Program-made: the position numbers and the translations under genes
The notes under the pieces: model-generated
Databases searched by the model: none
Told to the model about the DNA's origin: nothing
The model's input: the letters and a program-made list of their open reading frames with translations, nothing else
In this document: positions 36,064 to 44,445 of the stretch, in pieces
Layout of the letters: each line of letters opens with the position of its first letter
How positions within the stretch are numbered: position 1 is the stretch's first letter
Source: Bacillus sp. REN16
Lineage (GTDB): Bacteria; Bacillota; Bacilli; Bacillales; Bacillaceae_L
Length of the DNA stretch: 64,000 nt
Direction: 5' to 3'
Assembly: GCF_020731355.1 (NCBI RefSeq)
Contig: NZ_JAJFZK010000002.1
Location: forward strand, 248,001-312,000

Positions 36064-37083
36064 ATGGAAAAACTTCGCATCGGAATCATTGGCGCGGGTG
36101 GCATTGCACAGCATCGACATCTTCCCGCTTTTCAAAAATTAAGTGACCTTTGTGAAATACAAGCAATCTGTGATGTGAATATGAAGCGTGCGCAAGAAGT
36201 TGCAGATACGTATAACATCCCTATTGTTCATAAAGAGTACCAGGACATTTTTTCTGAAGTCGATGCTGTTTGCATTTGCACACCAAATAAGTTTCATGCT
36301 GAAATTGCCATTGCAGCATCTGAAGCTGGATTACATGTTTTTTGTGAAAAGCCAATGGCACTTACTGCCGAGGAATGTGAGGCAATGATTTCTGCAAGTA
36401 ATAAAGCAGGCAAAGTCCTCTCCGTTGCGTATCATTACCGTTTCACTAGAGAGGCTCAGGCAGCCAAAAAGGTTATGGGTGAAGTAGGAGTTCCAATAGT
36501 CGTTCGGGTTAGGGCACTCCGTCAACGTAAAATACCAAGCTGGGGTGTTTTTACAAATAAGGAGCTCCAAGGTGGCGGCAGTCTGATTGACTGGGGATGT
36601 CATTTCCTTGATTTGGCTCTTTGGCTGATTGGAAACCCAACGGAAACAGAAGTATCTGGCTCCGTCTATAACCACCTAAGTAAAAAGCCGAACCAGGTCA
36701 ATGAATGGGGAATATTTGACCATAATACATTTGAGGTCGATGATCATGTATCAGCCTACATCAAGTTTGAGAATGGAACATCCATGCTTTTTGAAACCTC
36801 ATGGGCTGCTAATATCAAAAAAGACGATGAACATATCAGTATTTCTGGAGTCGATGGTGGCTTGAGTGTGTTTCCGTTTGAATTGTATACAACACAGAAC
36901 GGAATGCTCTTAAACAGTACCACTCCATGGCTACCTGGTGAGGAGAAGCCTGACCTCCCACAAGCTCGAAATTTCATTGAAGCATGCTTAGGCCAAGCCG
37001 AATTGGTTGTAAAGCCAGAAGAAGCGCTTCAGGTGTCAAGAATCATTGATCAAATCTATGAAACTGGAGGAACTTTATCATGA
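36064..37083 (+). CDS. Gfo/Idh/MocA-family oxidoreductase (second)
   Basis: The product has 339 residues. IGIIGAGGIAQHRHLPAFQK is the nucleotide-binding loop, HVFCEKPMALTAEECEAMI the EKP motif, and GGSLIDWGCHFLDLALWLIG the substrate motif. It shares its opening with the first Gfo/Idh protein (both read IAQHRHLP), so they may be diverged duplicates acting on two steps of one pathway, for example oxidation and later re-reduction. Its stop overlaps the next start (ATGA). Confidence 0.92.
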   Translation: MEKLRIGIIGAGGIAQHRHLPAFQKLSDLCEIQAICDVNMKRAQEVADTYNIPIVHKEYQDIFSEVDAVCICTPNKFHAEIAIAASEAGLHVFCEKPMALTAEECEAMISASNKAGKVLSVAYHYRFTREAQAAKKVMGEVGVPIVVRVRALRQRKIPSWGVFTNKELQGGGSLIDWGCHFLDLALWLIGNPTETEVSGSVYNHLSKKPNQVNEWGIFDHNTFEVDDHVSAYIKFENGTSMLFETSWAANIKKDDEHISISGVDGGLSVFPFELYTTQNGMLLNSTTPWLPGEEKPDLPQARNFIEACLGQAELVVKPEEALQVSRIIDQIYETGGTLS

Positions 37084-38048
37084 AATTAGGAGTATTCACG
37101 GTTTTATTTGCTGAAAAATCGTTTGAAGAAATGCTTGATACAGTAAAGGCAGCTGGCCTTCATGCAGTAGAAATTGGAACTGGTGGCTATCCAGGCAACA
37201 AGCACTGTGATTTAGATGGGTTACTAGAAAATGAAGATGCACGAAACGAATACTTGAACAAAGTACAGGAACGTGACTTGATGATCAGTGCCTTTAGCTG
37301 CCACGGTAATCCTATTTCACCTGACGGGAACTTTGCCAAAGAATCTCAAGAGACACTTTTAAAAACAATTAAACTAGCCTCCCTAATGAATGTGCCAGTG
37401 GTCAACTGCTTTTCTGGAACGGCTGGGGACCATGAGGGGGCCAAATATCCGAACTGGCCAGTTACGGCATGGCCGAATGAATACAGCGACGTATTAAAGT
37501 GGCAATGGGAGGAAAAACTCATTCCGTATTGGAAGGAAGTTGGAGAATACGCGAAAGACCATAACGTAAAAATCGGCTTAGAACTTCACGGTGGCTTTTT
37601 GGTACATACACCATATACCTTACTTAAACTTCGCGAGGAAACGTGCGATGCTATCGGTGCCAATCTAGACCCAAGTCACTTATGGTGGCAAGGAATTGAT
37701 CCAGTCGCAGCGATTAAAATTCTTGCAAAAGAAAATGCGATTCATCATTTCCACGCCAAAGACACTTATATCGACCAAGATAATGTCAATATGTATGGGC
37801 TAACCGACATGCAGCCATATGGCGAGGTGCGCACACGTGCTTGGACGTTCCGCTCAGTTGGATGCGGACACAGTCTACAGGAATGGTCTGATATGATGAG
37901 TGCACTCCGCACCTATGGTTATGACTACGTGATCAGTATTGAACACGAAGACCCAATTATGTCTATCGACGAAGGATTTAGCCGCGCCGTCACCAATCTA
38001 AAATCAGTATTAATTGAACAGCCAGTTTCAAACATGTGGTGGGTATAA
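37080..38048 (+). CDS. Sugar phosphate isomerase/epimerase (AP endonuclease 2 fold), longer type
   Basis: The product has 322 residues, overlapping the previous gene by four bases. MKLGVFTVLFAEKSFEEML, GLHAVEIGTGGYPGNKHCD, KIGLELHGGFLVHTPYTLL, GANLDPSHLWWQGIDPVAAI, HHFHAKDTYID and VISIEHEDPIMS give the metal-binding residues of the TIM barrel (Glu, Asp, His, Glu). This longer subgroup is usually found beside Gfo/Idh enzymes. By analogy with 3-keto-glycoside pathways it may isomerise or eliminate from a keto-sugar made by its neighbours (inference). Confidence 0.88.
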   Translation: MKLGVFTVLFAEKSFEEMLDTVKAAGLHAVEIGTGGYPGNKHCDLDGLLENEDARNEYLNKVQERDLMISAFSCHGNPISPDGNFAKESQETLLKTIKLASLMNVPVVNCFSGTAGDHEGAKYPNWPVTAWPNEYSDVLKWQWEEKLIPYWKEVGEYAKDHNVKIGLELHGGFLVHTPYTLLKLREETCDAIGANLDPSHLWWQGIDPVAAIKILAKENAIHHFHAKDTYIDQDNVNMYGLTDMQPYGEVRTRAWTFRSVGCGHSLQEWSDMMSALRTYGYDYVISIEHEDPIMSIDEGFSRAVTNLKSVLIEQPVSNMWWV

Positions 38049-38116
38049 TAAATAGTAATAGGTTGCCGTTGAAATGAACATTTTTGTGTGAGGATTTTAC
38101 TTCCTTTCCAAACATT

Positions 38117-38149
38117 AAAAAGCTGACTCACCTCGGGAGTCAGCTTTTT
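38117..38149. terminator. Bidirectional terminator between the Gfo/Idh operon and the MocR gene
   Basis: AAAAAGCTGACTC and GAGTCAGCTTTTT form a 13-base stem around ACCTCGG. Confidence 0.92.
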
Positions 38150-38162
38150 ATGCTCATTCTTT

Positions 38163-39593
38163 CTAAACATTGTTCAGTGCACTTGCAAATCTTCTGATCC
38201 CTTCATGAATGTTTTTCTCATTTTCCCTTGCAAATGTAAATCTCACAAAATTCTTTTTTGAACCCATGGTGGAACCAGGAACATAAATAACGCCCCGCTT
38301 TATTGATTCTTCCAAAAGTTGTATTTCATTAAAATCCTTCTTAATTTTACACCAGATATGAATGCCGCCTTCAGGGAAATGGAAATCAGCTTGGTCTCCA
38401 AAATACTCTGATAGACTGGCAACAATTTGATCTCTTCGACTTTTTAATTGTCCAACCAAGTTTTTTATATGTGAGTCAAATTCGTCTGATTCTAGAAAAT
38501 CATTAGCAATCCATTGGGTGAAACTAGCATGTCCAAAATCAATTTGTTGCTTAGCATCTGATAATCTTTCAATAACAGGTGTTGGGCCGATAATCCAGCC
38601 AATTCGTAAACCCGAAGCAACAATCTTGGACAATGAACTAATATATAGGACATTACCGTGGACATCCATAGATTTTAAGGAAGAGATTTGTTCGCCTGTA
38701 AAAGATGTTAAGCTGTAAGGATCATCTTCGACAACCGGTATTCCATATTCAGATGAAATCTCCAGGATCCTCTTTCTTCTATGTTCATTTAATAATTGTC
38801 CTGTCGGATTTTGAAAGATTGGATTGAGAAATATCATTTTTATCCGATGCTTTTTGTATAAAGAAACGAGATTCTCTGGGTCTATACCATCCTTGTCTAT
38901 TGGTAGTAAATATGTTCTAAGACCCGCTGATTTAAAGATAGGAAGACTGTAATGATAAGATGGCTCTTCTATCGCAATTGCATCACCTGGCTTTAGTAAG
39001 CATTGTACAATTAAATGTAAAGCCTGTTGGGCACCAGATGTGATAAGTATGGAGCCCGGGCTACTCTCTATTCTTCTGGAATCCCTAACATGTTTTGAGA
39101 TTGTTTCTCTTAATATTTTATTCCCTTGGGGGTGGTCGTACCCAATACTCCCAATATAAGATCTTGTAGATGTAATATTCCGTAAGGCTTCCATCGGAAA
39201 AAGATCTTCTGACAATTCTCCGCTCGCCAAATTAATCAGATTATGTTCTTCTGTTTCTTTACGAATTTTTTGCATAACGGGCAAGTTTGGTAAAAAAGTG
39301 CCTGCTTCTATATATCGATTCCAACTAGGGACTCTTTTTTTGGTAATTCCCCATATATCTCGACTTATCTTCGTACCGCTTCCACGGTTTCTCTCAATAA
39401 GCCCATTCGATTCTAACTCATCATATGCAGCTACAACGGTACTTCTATTGATATTTAATTCTTTTGCTAAATATCTTTCGGATGGCAAAGGTTTATCCGG
39501 AGGAAAAGTACCATCTGCTATCCCATTTTCAATATATTCCGCAAGTTGTTTATAGATTGCTTTTTTTGCTTGCCTATCAGGTCTCCAGTCCAT
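38163..39593 (-). CDS. MocR-type regulator (GntR helix-turn-helix fused to aminotransferase domain)
   Basis: The product has 476 residues. The N-terminal winged helix reads PPDKPLPSERYLAKELNINR then STVVAAYDELESNGLIERN. From about residue 115 a fold type I aminotransferase domain follows, with ITSGAQQALHLIVQCLLKPG, PIFQNPTGQLLNEHRRKRIL and YISSLSKIVASGLRIGWI carrying the pyridoxal-phosphate Lys. MocR proteins sense pyridoxal phosphate or amino compounds and often control a neighbouring gene. No obvious target is divergent here, apart from the small membrane protein on the same strand upstream. Confidence 0.92.
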   Translation of the reverse strand: MDWRPDRQAKKAIYKQLAEYIENGIADGTFPPDKPLPSERYLAKELNINRSTVVAAYDELESNGLIERNRGSGTKISRDIWGITKKRVPSWNRYIEAGTFLPNLPVMQKIRKETEEHNLINLASGELSEDLFPMEALRNITSTRSYIGSIGYDHPQGNKILRETISKHVRDSRRIESSPGSILITSGAQQALHLIVQCLLKPGDAIAIEEPSYHYSLPIFKSAGLRTYLLPIDKDGIDPENLVSLYKKHRIKMIFLNPIFQNPTGQLLNEHRRKRILEISSEYGIPVVEDDPYSLTSFTGEQISSLKSMDVHGNVLYISSLSKIVASGLRIGWIIGPTPVIERLSDAKQQIDFGHASFTQWIANDFLESDEFDSHIKNLVGQLKSRRDQIVASLSEYFGDQADFHFPEGGIHIWCKIKKDFNEIQLLEESIKRGVIYVPGSTMGSKKNFVRFTFARENEKNIHEGIRRFASALNNV

Positions 39594-39655
39594 ATCTTAA
39601 CATTCCTTAAAGTTTATATATTTAAGATACACAATTACAAGATCAGACATTCCAA

Positions 39656-39847
39656 TTACCATCTTATGATGTATATAGCTAGCGCAATAACAGATAAAAG
39701 AATAATGACAACATAGATTAGAGTTAAATTAGTGGTGTTCTTTTTAGTCGCGCTACTATAGTTCGAATCACCTTTTCCAGCTATTAGAAGCGTCCCAATT
39801 AGCGAAATAATTCCAATGATAACAATTAAAATCATTAATATTTTCAT
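39656..39847 (-). CDS. Small membrane protein, two transmembrane segments
   Basis: The product has 63 residues from ATG at 39847, with GAGGTGTACA before it. ILMILIVIIGIISLIGTLLI and LIYVVIILLSVIALAIYII are two membrane spans joined by a polar loop rich in Ser, Thr and Lys. No family is recognised. Confidence 0.65.
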   Translation of the reverse strand: MKILMILIVIIGIISLIGTLLIAGKGDSNYSSATKKNTTNLTLIYVVIILLSVIALAIYIIRW

Positions 39848-40284
39848 TGTACACCTCACAGTAGTTTTGTTTGCCTAGTACATTATATCCTTGCAATTTG
39901 GGAGCCTTTTTTAAAAAATATTCCCAAATAAATTAATTATAAAGCTAGGATCCATTCAAATCGCCATCCACTTTTCCAACTTTTAAACCATCCATTTAAT
40001 CAAATAAAAATAAGCGAAGATTTTCCGGTTATATTTAGAATAGAACAAGATTGAGAGCATATAAAGGAAGGTTTTCCGGTTATGCATTTAAAAATCCCCC
40101 ATTTGGGAAATTTTTCAGATAGTAGACGGAATTCCTCCATCTATTTAAGCCTTTTTTCATGATCGTTACTATTTAAGCGAAATTTTTCCCTCTATTTATC
40201 AACTCGGGTACTTTACCTTATCGTCCAACCGATAAGTACTGCCCCTTCTAAACCAAGATATTGAAAATACAATCAGGAAAATAG
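39848..40284. other. Intergenic region with decayed short repeats
   Basis: No gene is seen. TTTTCCGGTTAT occurs twice (about 40020 and 40072), and CTATTTA occurs three times at uneven 23-28 base spacing (40141, 40169, 40192). It looks like a degenerate version of the word arrays found elsewhere in this window. Confidence 0.4.
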
Positions 40285-40331
40285 AAAAAACGATTCCAAA
40301 TAGGTATACTCCCATTGGAATCGCTTCTTTT
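40285..40331 (-). terminator. Terminator of the thioesterase gene
   Basis: On the minus strand GCGATTCCAAT pairs with ATTTGGAATCGT across a loop, followed by six T residues. Confidence 0.82.
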
Positions 40332-40362
40332 TATAGCAGCTTCATTTCATATATAGACAATC

Positions 40363-40842
40363 TTATTTAGCAAATGTAGATGGCATCACGACTGCAACTA
40401 CCTCCCCGCGTGCGCAAAGTGTATCCCCAGCAAATACCTCTGTTTCCACTTTCCATTTCTTCGGATGGATTTCTGTAACTTTACCAATTGCTTTTAATGG
40501 TACATTTTGTGGTGTAGGTTTGATAAAATCTACCGATAACGATGCCGTTACAAACCTAGGTGGCTCCGAACCATCCCCAACCTTATGTCCATTTTTACGG
40601 TGCAGGGCCAATGAAGCAGAACCTGTTCCATGACAATCAATTAACGATGCGATTAATCCCCCATAAACAAAGCCTGGAATGGCAATATGTTCTGGTTTAG
40701 GCTTGTAAATGGTTACTGTATCATCGCCCTGCCAGCCAGTTCGAAAATGATGGCCATCCTCATTTAACCTGCCACAGCCATAGCACCACGCAAAATCATC
40801 TGGATATTCATCTTGAATTGCTTGTAAAACGGTCTCTTCCAT
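40363..40842 (-). CDS. PaaI-type hotdog thioesterase
   Basis: The product has 159 residues from ATG at 40842, behind AAAGGGGGAATTTG. CYGCGRLNEDGHHFRTGW opens the domain and VYGGLIASLIDCHGTGSAS contains the catalytic region of the hotdog fold (HGG-like, with Asp). SLSVDFIKPTPQNVPLKAIG is the typical beta-sheet core. The family hydrolyses acyl-CoA thioesters in the cytosol. It lies 74 bases downstream of the acyl-CoA synthetase gene on the same strand, so the pair may control the same acyl-CoA pool. Confidence 0.85.
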   Translation of the reverse strand: MEETVLQAIQDEYPDDFAWCYGCGRLNEDGHHFRTGWQGDDTVTIYKPKPEHIAIPGFVYGGLIASLIDCHGTGSASLALHRKNGHKVGDGSEPPRFVTASLSVDFIKPTPQNVPLKAIGKVTEIHPKKWKVETEVFAGDTLCARGEVVAVVMPSTFAK

Positions 40843-40916
40843 CAAATTCCCCCTTTTTACTTAATTATAGCTTAGTGAAAAGAAGTAATGGAGGTAATTT
40901 ATTGCATCAAACAGAC

Positions 40917-42434
40917 TCACGTAGCGCTTTTTGAACCTCCGACATGCCGAAGTTGACGTTTAAGGATTTTACCGCTGGCGTTTCGGGGCAATTCGTCCAC
41001 GAACTCTACCCTTTTTGGTACCTTGTAGTTGGCTAAATTATTCCGGACATGCTGAAGGATCTCCTCTTCTGACACTGGGGCTTTGATGACAACGTAGGCA
41101 GTGACAGCCTCGATCCACTTTTCATCTGGAATGCCGACAACAGCAACTTCAGAGACTTGGGGCAATTCATAGATACAGTCCTCTATCTGGCGGGAAGCCA
41201 CCAGCACACCGCCAGTGTTGATGACATCTTTTACCCGATCGATTACTTCGATGTATCCATTCTCATCCTGTCTCACGAGATCTCCAGAGTGGAACCAGCC
41301 ATCAGCGAACGCCTTAGCTGTGGCTTCACTTTTGTTCCAGTAGCCTAGACATAGCTGTGGAGAACGGTACACAATTTCACCGAGTTCCCCTGCGGGCACA
41401 CAATTACCTTCATCATCCACGACGCGCGCCTCGACGAAAAGCATGGGTCTTCCTGCGGAACCAGGATGGTCCGCATGCTCCTCAGGACGCAGGACCGTAC
41501 AGGCTGGTCCCATCTCGGACTGCCCGAACACATTGTAGAAACCGAGCTTTGGCAGACACTTCTGCAGTCGTTCGAGGATTGGCCCAGGCATGATTGAAGC
41601 TCCATAGTAGGCCTTCCGAAGATTCCCGAGATCCCGGGATGTCAGGTCAGAGTGATTCGCGATTGAAACCCAAACAGTGGGAGCAGCAAAGAACGACGTG
41701 ATTGTGTCCTTTTCTATAGTTTCAAGCACAGCACCTGCCTCAGGAGCAGGAAGTACCTTGTTCCAGCCTCCCACCAACAGTGCCGGCAGCATGAACACAT
41801 GCATCTGCGCAGAGTGGTAGAGGGGCAGACAGTGAAGTGCACGATCTGACTCCTTAATGTCCAGATCATGGATACAACTCATGTAATGGTGCATTAGAGC
41901 ACGGTGCGTCATAATTGCCCCCTTTGGATCTGAAGTAGTGCCCGAAGTGTAAAGTAACTGAGCGACATCATCGTCCTCCACATCAAACTCATCATCTTCC
42001 AAGGGACGGCTGTCGCTGCTGACAGCCCACTCGAGGATTTCGTCCTCAAATCTTAGTACCTGCCGATGGCTATTCGACTTAGTCTGAGAGATTGCATTGG
42101 CAAGGTCTCGGTCCGCAATTACAAATGTAGGATCGGAATCTCCGAGAATGTAGTCGAGCTCCCCGGCTCTAAGCTGGAAGTTCACTGGAACATGGATGGC
42201 ACCTATGCGTGTTGTGGCTAGAAATAGCAAGATGTACAGATCGGAGTTTTTACCGTAGGCTGCAACTCTTTCTCCCTGCTTCACTCCCTGCTCACGCAGT
42301 TTACGCGCAATACTTGTTACCGCCATGTCAAGTTCACGATAGCTCCACTCCCTATCGTTAAACACAACGGCAGTATGATGTGGGACCCGTGCGGCCGTAC
42401 GACGGACAGCCTCAGCTATGGTGTTTATTCTCAT
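40917..42434 (-). CDS. AMP-dependent acyl-CoA synthetase (fadD-like)
   Basis: The product has 505 residues from ATG at 42434, which has GAAAGGACTGAGATTAAT before it. The AMP-binding motif is LLYTSGTTSDPKGAIMTHRA, followed by YNVFGQSEMGPACTV, GWFHSGDLVRQDENGYIEVI and the C-terminal PRNASGKILKRQLR with the catalytic Lys. It activates a carboxylic acid to acyl-CoA via acyl-AMP. The gene is visibly richer in G+C than its neighbours (39 of 60 bases at 41461-41520, against 21 of 60 at 40441-40500), suggesting recent acquisition. The acid substrate is unknown. Confidence 0.92.
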   Translation of the reverse strand: MRINTIAEAVRRTAARVPHHTAVVFNDREWSYRELDMAVTSIARKLREQGVKQGERVAAYGKNSDLYILLFLATTRIGAIHVPVNFQLRAGELDYILGDSDPTFVIADRDLANAISQTKSNSHRQVLRFEDEILEWAVSSDSRPLEDDEFDVEDDDVAQLLYTSGTTSDPKGAIMTHRALMHHYMSCIHDLDIKESDRALHCLPLYHSAQMHVFMLPALLVGGWNKVLPAPEAGAVLETIEKDTITSFFAAPTVWVSIANHSDLTSRDLGNLRKAYYGASIMPGPILERLQKCLPKLGFYNVFGQSEMGPACTVLRPEEHADHPGSAGRPMLFVEARVVDDEGNCVPAGELGEIVYRSPQLCLGYWNKSEATAKAFADGWFHSGDLVRQDENGYIEVIDRVKDVINTGGVLVASRQIEDCIYELPQVSEVAVVGIPDEKWIEAVTAYVVIKAPVSEEEILQHVRNNLANYKVPKRVEFVDELPRNASGKILKRQLRHVGGSKSAT

Positions 42435-42651
42435 ATTAATCTCAGTCCTTTCACGTCTAGTTTTTTTACACAGTCTAGAAATAGTTAATATTCTAAAAAT
42501 ATAGAATACTTTACCTGAATATAAGCCTACTCCTACTAAGCTGTCAATACATTTGTAAAGCGTTTTCATATATATTTATACTTATTTAAAAGAATATAAT
42601 ATAATAAATATAGGAATGTTTGTTCTGCGAATTGAGAGGTGGGGCTGATAA

Positions 42652-43059
42652 TTGAAAAAGTGGGAAGCATCTTATGTTGCGGGAATTATTGATGGAGAAG
42701 GAAGTATTTCATTAACGAGAATGCATGAGAAGGAACACCGAAGACCTTGTATCTCTATTGCATCAACCGACATAGAACTCCTGATTTACATTCAAAAACT
42801 AACTGGAGGGGTTATAAATAATAAAAGGAATTACAAGCCAGACAGGCACAAAGATTCCTATACCCTTACAATAAAGAAAAAGGATGATGTTTTCTATACC
42901 TTAGGTAAGATTACACCCTTTTTAAGAGTAGATAGAAAAAGAAACCGTAGTATTTGGATTCTTGAAAACTATGATAAGGTTACTCCTCGAAATGGAAAAT
43001 ATAGTCCGGAATTATTACAGAAGAAAATGACATTCGAAGATTACTTTTTTGAAATGTAA
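42652..43059 (+). CDS. Free-standing LAGLIDADG homing endonuclease
   Basis: The product has 135 residues from a TTG start at 42652, after GAGAGGTGGGGCTGATAA. YVAGIIDGEGSISLTRMH (about 8-25) is one LAGLIDADG helix with its acidic metal ligand. There is no second copy, so it should work as a homodimer on a near-palindromic site. GGVINNKRNYKPDRHKDSY and LRVDRKRNRSIWILENY fit the DNA-binding sheet. It converges on the ssrA gene, separated only by a shared terminator, and lies outside the ssrA group I intron on the opposite strand. It may mobilise that intron (inference). The frame is intact. Confidence 0.88.
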   Translation: MKKWEASYVAGIIDGEGSISLTRMHEKEHRRPCISIASTDIELLIYIQKLTGGVINNKRNYKPDRHKDSYTLTIKKKDDVFYTLGKITPFLRVDRKRNRSIWILENYDKVTPRNGKYSPELLQKKMTFEDYFFEM

Positions 43060-43092
43060 AACGGACCCACCATATTCGGTGAGTCCGTGTTT
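43060..43092. terminator. Bidirectional terminator between the endonuclease gene and ssrA
   Basis: ACGGAC-CACC and GGTG-GTCCGT form a stem around ATATTC, with T-rich tails on both sides. It lies 32 bases after the ssrA CCA end. Confidence 0.88.
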
Positions 43093-43123
43093 ATTTCGTA
43101 TTTAACCACCAAGTATATGTATT

Positions 43124-43764
43124 TGGTGGAGACGGTGGGACGTGCTCTTCCATGCTTTCGTCATGGCACTGACTATATCTTGAACCTGTAATTATCAGGT
43201 CCCCCGGCGTATTATGCGAAATATAATTTGTACCTGGTCAGGTAGGATTTCGCATCCTAGTACTACCATCATGATGGCAGCCTATAAGTCGATACACGGC
43301 TGTTAGATTGCTCTACATACCGCTCGGCATTGCCTTATCGCCAATTAAGTGCGACTTAGGTTTCACCGATAAAGCCGGATTATCACTTATGTGTTACCAC
43401 ATAAGGCGACTAATTACTAATCGAACCCACGTCCAAAGATATTGGCACTTAAGCTTCTACGAGTGTAGTCGATATATTAGCGATTCGCTAACTTTTCAGC
43501 CTATCGACAGGCTTCCAAGCAGCTAGTCTGGTTGTTCTCTTCCTTTGTCCTCAGACGGCGAACTCCGGCGTAGCCCACTTAAAGTGAGTCCCTGATCCTA
43601 CCACATGGGCGATGGAGGGAGGAACCGCTATAGACTGTTATTAAGCAGCTAAAGCGAAGTTGTTGTTTTCTTTGCCAGTTATAGGCGTTGACGTTTTAAC
43701 GAGGCCGATCCCCTCGACTCGCAACTTAAGCTCAAACTACCCCTGTCGAATCCGTAGCGTCCCC
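43124..43764 (-). ncRNA. ssrA: tmRNA gene interrupted by a group I intron
   Basis: Exon 1 is 43764-43420 (345 nt) and exon 2 is 43140-43124 (17 nt, encoded CCA), giving a 362-nt mature RNA. The 5' GGGGACG pairs with CGTCTCC before ACCA as acceptor stem. GGATTCGACAGGGG follows at the 5' end, as in other tmRNAs. The tag frame at 43676-43644 reads GKENNNFALAA and ends in TAATAA. The T-arm GTGGG-TTCGATT-CCCAC is complete only after removal of the intron. tmRNA with SmpB rescues stalled ribosomes and tags the nascent protein for proteolysis. smpB lies just upstream on the same strand. The gene would be non-functional without splicing. Confidence 0.96.
43141..43419 (-). ncRNA. Group I self-splicing intron in the tmRNA T-loop
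   Basis: The 279-nt insert begins after exon TTCGAT and ends in G before exon TCCCAC. P1 can be drawn: exon CGAU plus intron UAG pairs with UUAGUCG around UAA, with the required U-G pair at the 5' splice site. P2 is CTTATGTG-GTAA-CACATAAG. The S-element AAGATATAGTC, 22-32 nt from the AGTGCC near the 3' end, can pair as P7 with GACTTATA in the upstream R-like segment. The last base is G as expected. No reading frame is inside, so any mobility must come from elsewhere. Confidence 0.93.
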
Positions 43765-43864
43765 ATTTTAAAATGATAATGATGAACTTAATCACCAGTT
43801 ATCTGGGTGTTTCGGATGAAGTGTTTAGCTCTTGTTGACTATTCAATTGTCAACTACATGTCTT

Positions 43865-43892
43865 ATTATAGCACATGCATTTACAATTTCAA
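43865..43892 (-). promoter_or_regulatory. Sigma-A promoter of ssrA
   Basis: On the minus strand TTGAAA (43892-43887) and TATAAT (43870-43865) are 16 bases apart, about 100 bases before the mature tmRNA 5' end and downstream of smpB. A leader removed by RNase P is expected. Confidence 0.75.
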
Positions 43893-43910
43893 TTGTAAAT
43901 TATTGTAAGA

Positions 43911-44378
43911 CTACATTTTTTGGCGTTCACGGAATGCGCGTTCGATATCACGTTTTGCTTCTTTTTTCTTGAGATCTTCACGTTTGTCATACTTTTTCTT
44001 CCCTTTACCGAGACCTAATAAAAGCTTAGCATAGCCATTTTTCAAATAAATCTTAATTGGAACAAGTGCATAGCCTTCTTCTTTTGTTAAACCAATTAGC
44101 TTGTTGATTTCTTTTTTATGAAGAAGCAGCTTACGTGTTCGAAGTGGATCATGATTATATCGGTTACCTTGCTCATAAGGGCTAATATGCAGGTTATAGA
44201 GAAACATTTCACCGTTATGAACACGTGCATAGGAATCCTTCAGGTTCGCACGGCCATTGCGAAGGGATTTGATTTCAGTCCCTTGAAGCACGATCCCTGT
44301 TTCATAGGTTTCTTCGATAAAATAATCATGATTTGCTTTCTTGTTTTGTGCAATTACCTTGCCTATACCTTTTGGCAT
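43911..44378 (-). CDS. smpB: SsrA-binding protein SmpB
   Basis: The product has 155 residues. [40 protein letters not shown] and [19 protein letters not shown] are the conserved OB-fold of SmpB, and the basic tail [20 protein letters not shown] enters the ribosomal mRNA channel. SmpB binds the tRNA-like part of tmRNA and is needed for charging and ribosome entry. The ssrA promoter lies directly downstream. SmpB would have to act on spliced tmRNA. Confidence 0.97.
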   Translation of the reverse strand: MPKGIGKVIAQNKKANHDYFIEETYETGIVLQGTEIKSLRNGRANLKDSYARVHNGEMFLYNLHISPYEQGNRYNHDPLRTRKLLLHKKEINKLIGLTKEEGYALVPIKIYLKNGYAKLLLGLGKGKKKYDKREDLKKKEAKRDIERAFRERQKM

Positions 44379-44445
44379 ATGATTTCCCCCTTAAGACGGT
44401 ACCTTATATTTTAGCAAATATTGGACAACATCACAAGGTGAAGGC

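Noticed and set aside
42551-42566. Catabolite-responsive element upstream of the acyl-CoA synthetase gene
   Set aside because: GTAAAGCGTTTTCA matches 12 of 14 positions of the usual cre pattern but misses the first two, and it lies over 110 bases before the start. Too weak to list.
42652-43764. Prophage or genomic island integrated at ssrA
   Set aside because: No integrase, no duplicated ssrA 3' fragment as attachment site and no phage genes are present; only the intron and the endonuclease gene.
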